Assembly: GCA_964343705.1 (NCBI GenBank)
Contig: CAYFJX010000010.1
Coordinates: 1-58,956, forward strand
Direction of reading: 5' to 3'
Origin: JAUSFM01 sp964343705
GTDB lineage: Archaea; Nanobdellota; Nanobdellia; Woesearchaeales; UBA12501
DNA length: 58,956 bases
Each line of letters begins with the position of its first letter. Positions within the stretch are counted from its first letter, which is position 1. The position numbers and the translations under genes are program-made. The notes below the pieces were generated by a model that saw nothing but the letters and a program-made list of their open reading frames with translations, was not told where the DNA came from and searched no databases. Shown in pieces: positions 32,490 to 40,972 of this stretch.

Positions 32490-32927
32490 ATGAAAGGTTT
32501 GTTCATGAGACTAAAAGGTATGATGAAGCAGCCAGCTCCTTCTGAACCAATCCACATACCTGAAGAAGATGAGGGATATGTTGAACTTTCAACTGATTCA
32601 AGTGATGTAGCGCACTCAAAAATTACTGTACGCCCATTTATCCTTGAGGATTTTAATGGAGTAAAAGGAGTGCTTGACGCGATTCGGGAAGGATACACTG
32701 TTGCACTTATTAACATTAAGCCACTAAAAGATTCTGATATTGTAGAGTTAAAGCGAGCAATAAACAAGCTTAAAAAGACTTGTGATGCAATCGATGGAGA
32801 CATTGCTGGATTTGGTGAAGACTGGATTTGCGTTACACCAAGCTTTGCACACATCCACCGTGATGCTAAAACAGGTGTTGCTCGAGCTCAATCAGAAGAA
32901 GAAATGAGTGACTTAGCAACATTTTAA
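32490..32927 (+). CDS. sepF: SepF-like cell-division protein
   Basis: 145 residues. An N-terminal amphipathic helix (MKGLFMRLKGMMK) fits membrane binding. The SepF domain follows: KITVRPFILEDFNGVKGVLD, REGYTVALINIKPLKDSDIV, DAIDGDIAGFGEDWICVTP. In archaea SepF anchors FtsZ to the membrane. GGAGGG precedes the start. The 205-base gap upstream contains TTTATATATCC at about 32375 and an AT-rich leader; nothing else is recognised there. Confidence 0.92.
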   Translation: MKGLFMRLKGMMKQPAPSEPIHIPEEDEGYVELSTDSSDVAHSKITVRPFILEDFNGVKGVLDAIREGYTVALINIKPLKDSDIVELKRAINKLKKTCDAIDGDIAGFGEDWICVTPSFAHIHRDAKTGVARAQSEEEMSDLATF

Positions 32928-32981
32928 TTCTTTTTTCTTTTTCCGGAAGATTTATATATTTTTCTAAGCACTTGAGACTGT

Positions 32982-33533
32982 ATGAGTGAAAAACAAGCAG
33001 CGCAACAAGCTGCACCACAGGGGGAAATGATTTCTGGACAAAAATGTGCCTTCTGTCACAAGGACACACTGAGTCTTGCACAACGAGAAACAGAAGTACC
33101 TTTCTTTGGAAGACTTGTCATGTTTATGATGGACTGCAGCAGCTGCAATTACCACAAAGCAGATGTTGAAAGTCTTGATCAAAAAGAACCTTGCAAATAC
33201 ACGTTTGAAGTTGGCAGTGAAGAGGATATGAAAATTCGTGTGATCCGAAGTTCACAAGCAACAATTAAAATTCCACACATCACCACAATCACGCCAGGCC
33301 CTGCAAGCAATGGTTACGTGACCAACATTGAAGGAATTCTTCGTCGTGTACAAAAACAAGTTGAGAAACTTCGTGATGAGGAAGAAGACAACGCAAAAAA
33401 GAAAAAAGCAAAAAATATCCTCAAGAAACTTACCAAGGTCATGTGGGGTCAAGAAAAATTAAAGATCACTATTGAAGACCCAAGTGGTAATAGCGCAATT
33501 ATTTCTGAGAAAGCAGAACGGAAGAAATTGTAA
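32982..33533 (+). CDS. ZPR1-type zinc-finger protein
   Basis: 183 residues. CAFCHKDTLSLAQRETEVPF and CSSCNYH form the C4 zinc finger of the ZPR1 family, and VIRSSQATIKIPHITTITPG starts the adjoining beta domain. Eukaryotic ZPR1 binds elongation factor 1A; archaeal single-unit forms probably do likewise, by inference. A charged helix (VQKQVEKLRDEEEDNAKKKK) follows. The TATA-like TTTATATATT (32950) gives a leaderless mRNA. Confidence 0.9.
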   Translation: MSEKQAAQQAAPQGEMISGQKCAFCHKDTLSLAQRETEVPFFGRLVMFMMDCSSCNYHKADVESLDQKEPCKYTFEVGSEEDMKIRVIRSSQATIKIPHITTITPGPASNGYVTNIEGILRRVQKQVEKLRDEEEDNAKKKKAKNILKKLTKVMWGQEKLKITIEDPSGNSAIISEKAERKKL

Positions 33534-33599
33534 GTTTTATGATGTTCTTTTTTAAGCCTTTGGCAAGGTTTAAATAACTTTTCAACAGTCTTTTTTCAC

Positions 33600-34322
33600 A
33601 TGGTTAAATCAAAATTAAGAATCTTGGCAATTGTTTCCATGGGACTTGGGGGAGTAGCGGGATTTCATGCATCACAATACTTAGTAAGACAAGTCCTTGG
33701 GCTTTTTCCTCCTAGTGTCGGGCACTATGACCCAGACAATCCCCCAGAGGATAAGCCAGAAGAAAAAATAACACTTGAAAATTCACCTGACCTCCAAGAG
33801 CAAGTAGATGCTTTAAACAAGGTAGTGCTTGCAGTTGACGTTCCAGCAGAGCACCAAAAAGATTTACAAGCATACGCAGTGGGTGCCTATAACGAAGGCC
33901 TTATGGCATCTATCCATGAAACAACTATTATGCCTCATGAAACATTTGGAAGTGGTTGCGGCAATAGGCCTTTTGGAAAATACCTTAACCTCCATAGAAC
34001 CCTCCCAGAAGTAGATTCATTGAACCCAGAACTGAATGTATATGCAGAAAAAGGACAGCCAACAAAAGGCAGAACAAGTGTTCTTGAAAGTTTACTTGTT
34101 AATACACATGAAGTGTCAGAAGAAATCAGGCCTCAAGCCAGAAAAATGGGAGTGGCTGCATTTAAGCAAGGATACATGTTTGGAACACAAGGAAGATATG
34201 TCATGGAAATTGATGCTAGGAACGGCATCCAAAAAGGTGTTGAATTGAAAGTTATTGCTACCACTAAAGTTTCTGTCCTTAAAAGAGCACTTGACGAGTA
34301 TGTAAGAAAAGCAACACCTTAG
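33600..34322 (+). CDS. Hypothetical membrane-anchored protein, 240 aa
   Basis: Not recognised. An N-terminal hydrophobic segment (LRILAIVSMGLGGVAGFHAS) acts as signal anchor, and an acidic Pro-rich stretch (YDPDNPPEDKPEEK) precedes a helical extracytoplasmic domain. A TATA-like TTTAAATAAC lies 30 bases upstream. The stop overlaps the convergent HTH-CBS gene. Confidence 0.65.
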   Translation: MVKSKLRILAIVSMGLGGVAGFHASQYLVRQVLGLFPPSVGHYDPDNPPEDKPEEKITLENSPDLQEQVDALNKVVLAVDVPAEHQKDLQAYAVGAYNEGLMASIHETTIMPHETFGSGCGNRPFGKYLNLHRTLPEVDSLNPELNVYAEKGQPTKGRTSVLESLLVNTHEVSEEIRPQARKMGVAAFKQGYMFGTQGRYVMEIDARNGIQKGVELKVIATTKVSVLKRALDEYVRKATP

Positions 34323-34861
34323 ACCATTCTACCAAGCACATCAGCTTTAGTTATTAAACCAGTTAACTTACCACGAACACTGACAAGCACCACTGGGAAA
34401 TATCTTAACAAGTTTGAAACAACCGTGATGGTTGCGTCTTCTGAAACCATTGGTGGTGCATCATTCATAAGATCTCCCACTCCATCTGCAGACTTGTCAT
34501 TCAACGCAGCATCAAGCAACAATGCTTCTGACACAATTCCTACAACACCACTTCCCTCAATAACTGGTAGCTGAGAGATTTCATGTTTTCTCATTTTGGA
34601 AACTGCTTCCTTAACAGTGTCTCCTGGCTTAAGTGATATGATCTTTTTGTTCATAACATCTTTTGCCTTAAGTTCCTTGGTGTGACTAATATTTTGTAGT
34701 GCTGTAAAGATTTTTATGGTTTTAGAAAATGCAGGGTCAAGCCTACCTGATTCTACTTTAGCAATCATACTCTGTGACACACCAGCAAGACTAGCCAGTT
34801 GACTTTGAGATAACCCAAGTTTCTTACGTAAATTCTTTATTTCGCTTAGTTCATAAATCAT
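34319..34861 (-). CDS. HTH-CBS domain transcriptional regulator
   Basis: 180 residues from the ATG at 34861 (MIYELSEIKNLRKKLGLSQS). An XRE-type helix-turn-helix (LRKKLGLSQSQLASLAGVSQ) is followed by two CBS domains (VMNKKIISLKPGDTVKEAVS; LMNDAPPMVSEDATITVVSN). CBS pairs bind adenosine nucleotides, so this archaeal regulator family probably senses energy or nucleotide state. Confidence 0.9.
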   Translation of the reverse strand: MIYELSEIKNLRKKLGLSQSQLASLAGVSQSMIAKVESGRLDPAFSKTIKIFTALQNISHTKELKAKDVMNKKIISLKPGDTVKEAVSKMRKHEISQLPVIEGSGVVGIVSEALLLDAALNDKSADGVGDLMNDAPPMVSEDATITVVSNLLRYFPVVLVSVRGKLTGLITKADVLGRMV

Positions 34862-34966
34862 ACAAATCAAAGTGGAATAAAACTTAATCATTTATATTCT
34901 TTTTGGAATCAAATAACCGTAATCTTTATATATTATAGCAACTATAGGAACCATGGTGACCATAGA

Positions 34967-35170
34967 ATGCTAACAACAATCCAACTAAAAAGAGAAACAA
35001 AGGAACTCATCAACACATTTGGAACAAAAGAAGACACATATGATGACATAGTCCGTAGAATGTACAAACTCGCAGTAAAAGAACAATTACGAGAATTCTT
35101 ACTTTCTTCAGAGAACACCATCCCAATAGATGAAGCAATAAAGAGAGCAAAGAAGAAATGGCAAAAGTAG
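34967..35170 (+). CDS. Antitoxin-like protein, 67 aa
   Basis: MLTTIQLKRETKELINTFGT then KEDTYDDIVRRMYKLAVKEQ: a ribbon-helix-helix-like N terminus as in archaeal VapB/RelB antitoxins, and a basic C terminus. The TATA box CTTTATATATTA (34923-34934) lies about 35 bases upstream and GGTGA precedes the start. It overlaps the following gene by 13 bases. Confidence 0.75.
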   Translation: MLTTIQLKRETKELINTFGTKEDTYDDIVRRMYKLAVKEQLREFLLSSENTIPIDEAIKRAKKKWQK

Positions 35171-35499
35171 AAGTTACAGACTCGCTCTACTTGGAAATAG
35201 AAAAAAAGTTTAAACACAAATCTGTTGATATATTGCAAAATTTAAAATCTCTTGAATTATCTCCAAAGAAAGGGAAAGTGCTTGGGAATGTGGAAGGAAT
35301 TATTATTAAAGAAATTAAATATGAAGGTTTTCGATTCTACTTTATTACTGACGGATTTAAGATTAAATGTTTAGATGAAAAAGAACTTATTGATCTTCTT
35401 ATTAGATTTGTACGCATGTCTAATAAAAAAGAGCAACAAAAAACAATTAATGAGATTAAGCATATTCTAACGACAATTGGACCAGGTGGGTTTGACTAA
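35158..35499 (+). CDS. RelE-like toxin, 113 aa
   Basis: An N-terminal helix (YLEIEKKFKHKSVDILQNLK) and strands GIIIKEIKYEGFRFYFITDG then FKIKCLDEKELIDLLIRFVR follow the RelE/ParE pattern of small archaeal toxins. Overlap with the antitoxin-like gene supports a toxin-antitoxin operon. The catalytic residues are not certain. Confidence 0.68.
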   Translation: MAKVEVTDSLYLEIEKKFKHKSVDILQNLKSLELSPKKGKVLGNVEGIIIKEIKYEGFRFYFITDGFKIKCLDEKELIDLLIRFVRMSNKKEQQKTINEIKHILTTIGPGGFD

Positions 35500-35570
35500 A
35501 GAAACAGTGTCCTTCACCATATTTCTTGACCACAACAAAAAATATAAAGACCACAACTACAGGCGTTGGT

Positions 35571-36449
35571 ATGAAAGAATATCTTGATCTGGTCAAGCAC
35601 GTTCTTGAAAACGGGGTGAGAAAAGAAAACAGGACTGGTGTTGACACCATTTCTTGTTTTGGCGCATTCTACAAGATAGACCTTGCAAAAGGATACCCCC
35701 TACTCACCACCAAGAAAATGTATTTCAAAAGCATGATTCGCGAATTGCTTTGGTATCTTAAAGGAGACAATCACATTCGTGACCTGCGACAACACACAAA
35801 GATTTGGGATGCATGGGCTGATGAAAAAGGTGATCTTGAAACAGCCTATGGACGATTCTGGCGACGTTTCCCCTTTCCCCAAAAAGGATTAATAGGTGAG
35901 CGGTGGGCTAATGATCCACGCTGGGTTAATACAGAAGCAGATGGAACAAAAACATTTGATCAAATCCAATACGTTATTGATACACTCAAAGAAAACCCAA
36001 ACAGCAGGCGTATGGTTGTTGTTGCATGGAACCCTGCAAACGCTGCACAAAGTAAACTCCCACCATGCCATTACTCATTCGTGTTTAATGTTATCAATGG
36101 CAGGCTCAACTGTCACCTCACCCAACGAAGTGCGGATATTGCACTTGGCGTGCCCTTTAACATTTCATGTTACGCAACACTCACACAGATTCTTGCACAG
36201 CAAACTGGCTTGAAAGTTGGCGAGTTTGCACACACATTAATTGACGCTCATATTTACGCTGGACGCAAAGGGCACTGGACAGAAGATTACGGGCACATTG
36301 AAGGTATGAAAGAACAACTTACTCGAGAACCAAAACCATTACCTACACTTAAGATTGCAAACAAGCCAATTGATGAATTAGAATTTGAAGATTTCACACT
36401 TGAAAACTATGACCCACATCCTTTGATTAAATTCAAGGTGGCTGTCTAA
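35571..36449 (+). CDS. thyA: Thymidylate synthase (ThyA type)
   Basis: 292 residues from the ATG at 35571; the TTG at 35526 lies before the TATA-like AAATATAAAG (35540-35549) and is rejected. Makes dTMP from dUMP using methylene-tetrahydrofolate. Visible: the folate/dUMP segment ENRTGVDTISCFGAFYKIDL, NPNSRRMVVVAWNP, the nucleophilic Cys166 in LPPCHYSFVFNV, and RSADIALGVPFNI. Followed by purD and folA, so it opens a folate/nucleotide cluster. It is the flavin-independent enzyme, which requires dihydrofolate reductase, found next door. Confidence 0.97.
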   Translation: MKEYLDLVKHVLENGVRKENRTGVDTISCFGAFYKIDLAKGYPLLTTKKMYFKSMIRELLWYLKGDNHIRDLRQHTKIWDAWADEKGDLETAYGRFWRRFPFPQKGLIGERWANDPRWVNTEADGTKTFDQIQYVIDTLKENPNSRRMVVVAWNPANAAQSKLPPCHYSFVFNVINGRLNCHLTQRSADIALGVPFNISCYATLTQILAQQTGLKVGEFAHTLIDAHIYAGRKGHWTEDYGHIEGMKEQLTREPKPLPTLKIANKPIDELEFEDFTLENYDPHPLIKFKVAV

Positions 36450-36460
36450 GGGGAGAAACC

Positions 36461-37753
36461 ATGGCACAGGGAAACAAAAAAGTACTTATGGTCGGTGGTG
36501 GTGGACGAGAACACGCACTTGGTTGGAAACTTGGGCAGAGTCCTCGGGTTGCTGAAGTTCTGTACGCAAATGGAAATGCAGGAACTGCATTAGAAGAAAA
36601 TGCAAGAAACATTGATGTCGAAGGAATAGAAAAACCAGAACACTTTCCTGGACTCTTAGACATTATCAAAGCAGAAAACATTGACATGGTTGTTGTTGGA
36701 CCAGAAGCACCGCTAGCAAACGGCTTAGTTGACTTCTTGGCTGCAGCGGGTTACACCAATGTTGTTGGACCAACACAAGTCCAAGCACAGATTGAGTCTG
36801 ACAAATTCTACTCATTTGATATCATGGAAGAGTTAGGTATTCGACAAGCAGAGGGTGTTAAATGTTACAGTGTTGCAGAGGCAATTCATGAAATACACAT
36901 TCGAGAACGCGACATAGTCATGAAAGCGCGAGGACTTAAAGCAGGAAAAGGAGTCAGTTTACACAAGACAGCAGTCAATGCACGAGCTAATCTAGCAGCA
37001 AGCCCATCTTTATATGGAACTGAGATACTAATTTCACAACGCTTATTTGGCCAAGAGTTCTCAGCATTTGCATTGTGTGATGGAACAACAGCATACATGC
37101 TCAACATTGCAACGCAAGACCACAAACCTTTGGATGATGGAGATAAAGGTCCGAACACTGGTGGCATGGGTGCCTACTGCCCTGCACCAATTGCAACAGC
37201 AGATGATCTTGGAGAAACACATGATATAATGAACAAGATCGTTGACAAAACAGGATTCAAAGGATTCCTGTACGCTGGCATGATGAAAACAGATGATGGC
37301 TTGTATGTTATTGAATTCAACTGTCGCATGGGAGATCCAGAAACACAACCAATAATGATGCAAATGAAAGGTGACTTGTACACTGCATTGGAACAAGTAA
37401 TCCAAGGCGAAGCTGACGAAATAGATCTTGGCTTTAAACCAGGAGCAGCGTGCAGCGTTGTTATTGCGTCAAAAGGCTATCCTGGAGCCTACCCTAAAGG
37501 CAAGCTTATTGAAGGGATTGACAAAGCAAATGAGATTGAAGGTGTGAAGGTCTTTCAGGCCGGTACTAAAATAGACAGACAAAGAAATTTAGTAACCAAT
37601 GGTGGACGAGTACTTGGTGTTACTTGCTATCATGAAGAAGGCCTAGCTACTGCACAAAAACTTGCTTACGAAGCTGTTGATAAAATCTACATTGACGGTG
37701 GATCCCAGCACCGAACTGATATTGGGGACAAAGCACTGCGTGATGTAGCATGA
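36461..37753 (+). CDS. purD: Phosphoribosylamine-glycine ligase
   Basis: 430 residues; ATP-grasp enzyme of step 2 of purine synthesis. Visible: KVLMVGGGGREHALGWKLGQ at the N terminus, VVVGPEAPLANGLVDFL, the ATP-grasp loop KARGLKAGKGVSL, and GGMGAYCPAP with EFNCRMGDPETQ metal ligands. GGGGAGAAACC precedes the start. It begins 11 bases after thyA and overlaps folA by 4 bases (ATGA). Confidence 0.97.
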   Translation: MAQGNKKVLMVGGGGREHALGWKLGQSPRVAEVLYANGNAGTALEENARNIDVEGIEKPEHFPGLLDIIKAENIDMVVVGPEAPLANGLVDFLAAAGYTNVVGPTQVQAQIESDKFYSFDIMEELGIRQAEGVKCYSVAEAIHEIHIRERDIVMKARGLKAGKGVSLHKTAVNARANLAASPSLYGTEILISQRLFGQEFSAFALCDGTTAYMLNIATQDHKPLDDGDKGPNTGGMGAYCPAPIATADDLGETHDIMNKIVDKTGFKGFLYAGMMKTDDGLYVIEFNCRMGDPETQPIMMQMKGDLYTALEQVIQGEADEIDLGFKPGAACSVVIASKGYPGAYPKGKLIEGIDKANEIEGVKVFQAGTKIDRQRNLVTNGGRVLGVTCYHEEGLATAQKLAYEAVDKIYIDGGSQHRTDIGDKALRDVA

Positions 37754-38223
37754 AAACAATCATTATCGCAGCACTAGCAGAAAATCGAGTGATTGGAAAA
37801 GATAATAATTTGCCTTGGCACATTCCAGAAGATTTCAAACACTTCAAAGATACAACACGAGGCCACACTGTGATCATGGGACGTAAGACATTGGAGTCCA
37901 TGAACAACAGGCCACTTCCAAAGAGGATCAACATTGTTCTGAGTCGCAATCCAGACTACACTGCAGAAGGTTGCATTGTACAACAATCAATCCAAGACGC
38001 TGTTGCCTATGCTCAAGAGCAAGGTGCTGAAAAAGCATTTATCATTGGTGGTGCTGCAGTGTACAAGGAAGCACTTACTTTCGCTGATCAGATGATCCTA
38101 TCACACGTGAAAGGCGCGTATGAAGGTGAAACACTCTTTCCTGAGTGGGGAAGTGAATGGCAGGTTGTTGATGAACAACCACATGAACAATTCACTGTTA
38201 AAACATACGAAAAAAAGTTGTAA
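37750..38223 (+). CDS. folA: Dihydrofolate reductase
   Basis: 157 residues. NRVIGKDNNLPWHIPEDFKH gives the substrate site (catalytic Asp after the PWHIPE segment), HTVIMGRKTLESM the NADPH site, and KAFIIGGAAVYKEAL the second cofactor loop. Regenerates tetrahydrofolate from the dihydrofolate made by ThyA. Start overlaps the purD stop. Confidence 0.96.
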   Translation: MKTIIIAALAENRVIGKDNNLPWHIPEDFKHFKDTTRGHTVIMGRKTLESMNNRPLPKRINIVLSRNPDYTAEGCIVQQSIQDAVAYAQEQGAEKAFIIGGAAVYKEALTFADQMILSHVKGAYEGETLFPEWGSEWQVVDEQPHEQFTVKTYEKKL

Positions 38224-38279
38224 ACAACAAACTTTTTATAGATCATACCAGTAGAAATACTAAACATTGAGGTGATTAC

Positions 38280-38522
38280 ATGGCCAAAGGAAGAGTCAAA
38301 ACATTAATTTATGCAAACGGAAGATCAAGCGGTACCATCAAGGATGTCAAAGGAGGCTTAGTTGCTTTCCACGGATTCCCAGGTAAACTTGGTCGAGGAA
38401 GTGTGGAATTTGAAATGTACACACACAAAGAAACTGGAAACTTAAAGTTGGGAAACAAAAGACGACTTGCTCGATCTATCAATACTGTCCCACTTGGAAT
38501 CCCTAAGAAATTATTGAAATAA
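38280..38522 (+). CDS. Small basic protein, 80 aa
   Basis: Not recognised. A GGTGATT ribosome binding site precedes the ATG. MAKGRVKTLIYANGRSSGTI, then KDVKGGLVAFHGFPGKLGRG and a lysine/arginine-rich end: mostly beta, basic and compact, resembling a ribosome-associated or nucleic-acid-binding protein. A TATA-like TTTTTATAGATC lies upstream. Could be a small ribosomal protein, but no clear match. Confidence 0.65.
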   Translation: MAKGRVKTLIYANGRSSGTIKDVKGGLVAFHGFPGKLGRGSVEFEMYTHKETGNLKLGNKRRLARSINTVPLGIPKKLLK

Positions 38523-38730
38523 GTTTTATTTTTTTATTACTCTTTTTCTGCAAACCCTTCAAACATAGTCACAAATGGGAAACTATTCGCAACTGCGTTG
38601 CGAATGAGAACCTCCCCCTTAACGCACAACTAACCGACTGGCCCACCCCGACTTAGGTGGGACATCGCAACAACATAGCGTAAGTGATGTCACATCACAT
38701 AAAAACATATAAACCAAAAGGTGATCGAGA
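38523..38730 (+). promoter_or_regulatory. Structured leader/intergenic region before glyA
   Basis: After a T-rich terminator-like stretch (38524-38545) come three hairpins: ATTCGCAA/TTGCGAAT (38585-38592, 38598-38605), CCCACC/GGTGGG (38642-38647, 38656-38661) and GTGATGT/ACATCAC (38684-38690, 38692-38698). GGTGATCGAG before the glyA ATG is the ribosome binding site. Since glyA uses a ribosome binding site, its mRNA must have a leader, which may include these hairpins. No known riboswitch is recognised. Confidence 0.45.
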
Positions 38731-39978
38731 ATGACTATGGATATGAACCATGTACAAGCACAAGACCCAGAAACGCACACAGCGATCATGGGCGAATTAG
38801 ACAGGCAGCGAAAAGTTATTGAGCTTATTGCATCAGAGAACATTGTCAGCAAGGCAGTGCTACAAGCAATGGGATCCTGGATGACTAACAAGTATGCTGA
38901 AGGCTATCCCAGCAAGCGTTACTATGGTGGTAATGAATTTGTTGACGTGACTGAACAACTTGCCATTGAGCGAGCAAAGAAATTATTTGGTGCTGACCAT
39001 GCAAACGTGCAACCCCATGCTGGCAGTCAGGCAAACATGGAAGCATACTTTGCACTACTTGAACTCAAAGATCCAATTCTTGCCATGAGCCTTGATCATG
39101 GTGGCCACCTCACACACGGTCACAAAGTAAACTTTTCTGGCTCATTTTACAACTTCAACTTTTATGGTGTTGAAAAGGAAACTGGCATGATCAACATGGA
39201 CGAGGTACGACGACTTGCACGAGAAATAAAACCAAAACTTATCATAACTGGTGCTTCTGCATATCCTCGTTTTTTTGACTTTAAGGCATTCAAGGAAATT
39301 GCTGACGAGGTTGGTGCGATGCACATGTGTGACATGGCTCACATTGCAGGACTTATTGCTGCAAAATTACATCCTGATCCAGTGCCACACAGTGATGTTG
39401 TAACCACAACCACACACAAGACCTTGCGAGGTCCGCGTGGTGCAATGATACTGTGTAAAGAAGAACATGCTCGCGCTATTGACAAGGCAGTGTTCCCTGG
39501 CATGCAAGGTGGACCACTTGAACATGTTATTGCAGCCAAGGCAATTGCCTTTGGTGAAGCACTACAGCCAGACTTTGTCGCGTACCAGCAACAAGTTGTT
39601 AAGAATGCAAAAGCACTTGGTGAAGCACTCATGGATAATGGATTTAAACTGGTGAGTGGGGGAACAGATAATCATTTGTTACTGATTGATCTTACCAACA
39701 AAGACATCACTGGCAAGGAAGCAGAAAATGCACTTGACCATGCAGGTTTGTGTTGCAATAAGAACATGATTCCGTTTGACCCACGCACACCATTTAATCC
39801 TTCAGGGATTCGTATTGGCACACCTGCGATCACAACACGTGGTATGCGAGAAGAAGAGATGAAACAAATAGCTGAATGGATGACAAAGATAGTGCATAGT
39901 AAGGATGATCAGCTCTTAAGGAAAGCTGTTCGGGAAGAAGTACTTTCTCTATGCGCTCGTTTCCCTATTTATGGTTAA
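38731..39978 (+). CDS. glyA: Serine hydroxymethyltransferase
   Basis: 415 residues. PLP enzyme that makes glycine and methylene-folate from serine. Signatures: IELIASENIVSKAVLQAMGS, YAEGYPSKRYYGGNEFVD, the PLP lysine K230 in VVTTTTHKTLRGPRGAMIL, and GMQGGPLEHVIAAKAIAFGE. It supplies the methylene-tetrahydrofolate used by ThyA and glycine for PurD, both just upstream. Sequence motifs resemble the bacterial folate-dependent type. Confidence 0.97.
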   Translation: MTMDMNHVQAQDPETHTAIMGELDRQRKVIELIASENIVSKAVLQAMGSWMTNKYAEGYPSKRYYGGNEFVDVTEQLAIERAKKLFGADHANVQPHAGSQANMEAYFALLELKDPILAMSLDHGGHLTHGHKVNFSGSFYNFNFYGVEKETGMINMDEVRRLAREIKPKLIITGASAYPRFFDFKAFKEIADEVGAMHMCDMAHIAGLIAAKLHPDPVPHSDVVTTTTHKTLRGPRGAMILCKEEHARAIDKAVFPGMQGGPLEHVIAAKAIAFGEALQPDFVAYQQQVVKNAKALGEALMDNGFKLVSGGTDNHLLLIDLTNKDITGKEAENALDHAGLCCNKNMIPFDPRTPFNPSGIRIGTPAITTRGMREEEMKQIAEWMTKIVHSKDDQLLRKAVREEVLSLCARFPIYG

Positions 39979-40015
39979 CGCAATAATTAAAAAGGTGTGT
40001 AATTAACCACGTTCT

Positions 40016-40576
40016 ATGACACACTTTGAACGAGTAATGAGAAAGCTGATGAACCGCAAGGATTACCAGCGAACATTCATCATTGCTGCGTTGCTTTCAT
40101 TGATCTTGCTTGTTTTCTTGTTAAACAAAGCAGTATTCTTTGTGTTATTGTTTGTCATAGTGAACAGCATCATAGGTTATGCACTATTACCATTCAAGCA
40201 GTTCTTGTTTGGCATTGATTTTACCATGCTTGCTGCTGTATTGTGTGGCATGGCATTTGGTGCAAAAGTGGGTTTTCTTGTAGCACTACTGTGTAGTCTT
40301 GCAAAGCTTATTGCACAACAAAGCTTTTCCATTCATGGCATGATTGTGGTGCCTTCATATTTGATCATTGGCATTCTTGCTGGCATGCTTAATGTTGATG
40401 TGTTTACCATGGGACTTATTGGCATGGTGATTCACACAGTGCTTACAGTGGGTTTTTCAGTTTTTTTGCTTGGCGGCAACCTGGTTAAAGTGGGAGCGTT
40501 CTTGGTGACTAATCTGCCAATGAATTTGTTCTTGTTCTACTACTTTGCTCCGGCCATGTTGAAGGTTATGGTTTAG
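40016..40576 (+). CDS. Polytopic membrane protein, 186 aa
   Basis: Not recognised beyond topology: five to six hydrophobic helices (about 20-36, 38-55, 68-90, 105-125, 130-152, 158-180) after a basic N terminus. The size and layout resemble ECF-transporter S components or MreD-like proteins. It follows glyA by 37 bases on the same strand, so a vitamin or folate uptake role is possible but only guessed. Confidence 0.65.
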   Translation: MTHFERVMRKLMNRKDYQRTFIIAALLSLILLVFLLNKAVFFVLLFVIVNSIIGYALLPFKQFLFGIDFTMLAAVLCGMAFGAKVGFLVALLCSLAKLIAQQSFSIHGMIVVPSYLIIGILAGMLNVDVFTMGLIGMVIHTVLTVGFSVFLLGGNLVKVGAFLVTNLPMNLFLFYYFAPAMLKVMV

Positions 40577-40599
40577 AGAAGTATAATTTGGAGAAAAAC

Positions 40600-40736
40600 G
40601 TTTTGTAGGCGAGCTAGGTTCAGCAAATTCTTCAAAATCAAAGAATATTTTCAATTGCACAGATATGGCGGCAAAGCCGTTAAATCCAGGCCGGGACCCG
40701 GCCTGGTTAAAACTGTGCAATGTCAGATTGGGTTTG
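40600..40736 (+). repeat. Structured intergenic repeat, copy 3
   Basis: Diverged copy. The outer stem TGCACAG/CTGTGCA is kept. The small hairpin reads CGGC-AAA-GCCG where copies 1-2 have CAGC-AAA-GCTG, a two-sided compensatory change. The big hairpin CCAGGCCGG/CCGGCCTGG is identical with loop GAC. The upstream block AAATTCTTCAAAATCAAAGA is unchanged. It lies 24 bases after the stop of the membrane protein gene. Confidence 0.75.
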
Positions 40737-40752
40737 ATATACTTAGGAAAAA

Positions 40753-40830
40753 ACGTCCCAGGTGCGCTCCGAGTGGAACGAGGGGCTCGCCCACATTTTG
40801 TGTCTTTTGTGTAACAAAAGACTTTTGAAA
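40753..40830. other. Structured GC-rich intergenic segment
   Basis: Within the gap 40577-40972. Contains GTCTTTTG/CAAAAGAC (about 40799-40819), a possible stem GTGCGC.../...GCCCAC around CTCCGAGTGGAACGAG, and CAGCCTGG-type palindromes. Read in reverse it would end GGGACGTTTTTT, a poly-U terminator shape, so a small reverse-strand RNA is possible. No known RNA family was recognised. The rest of the gap holds repeat copy 3 and the promoter (TTTTTATAATC, about 40861) of the next gene. Confidence 0.35.
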
Positions 40831-40972
40831 CAGCCCAGGCTGAAACAAATTTTATTTACTTTTTATAATCTTATAACTCCCCTCACCAACCATTTTTGTC
40901 TATGATGCTACACTACAAGTTATTATAGATTCCAGGCTTTCTTAGAGGTATTAACTAGACAAGGTGATCTTC

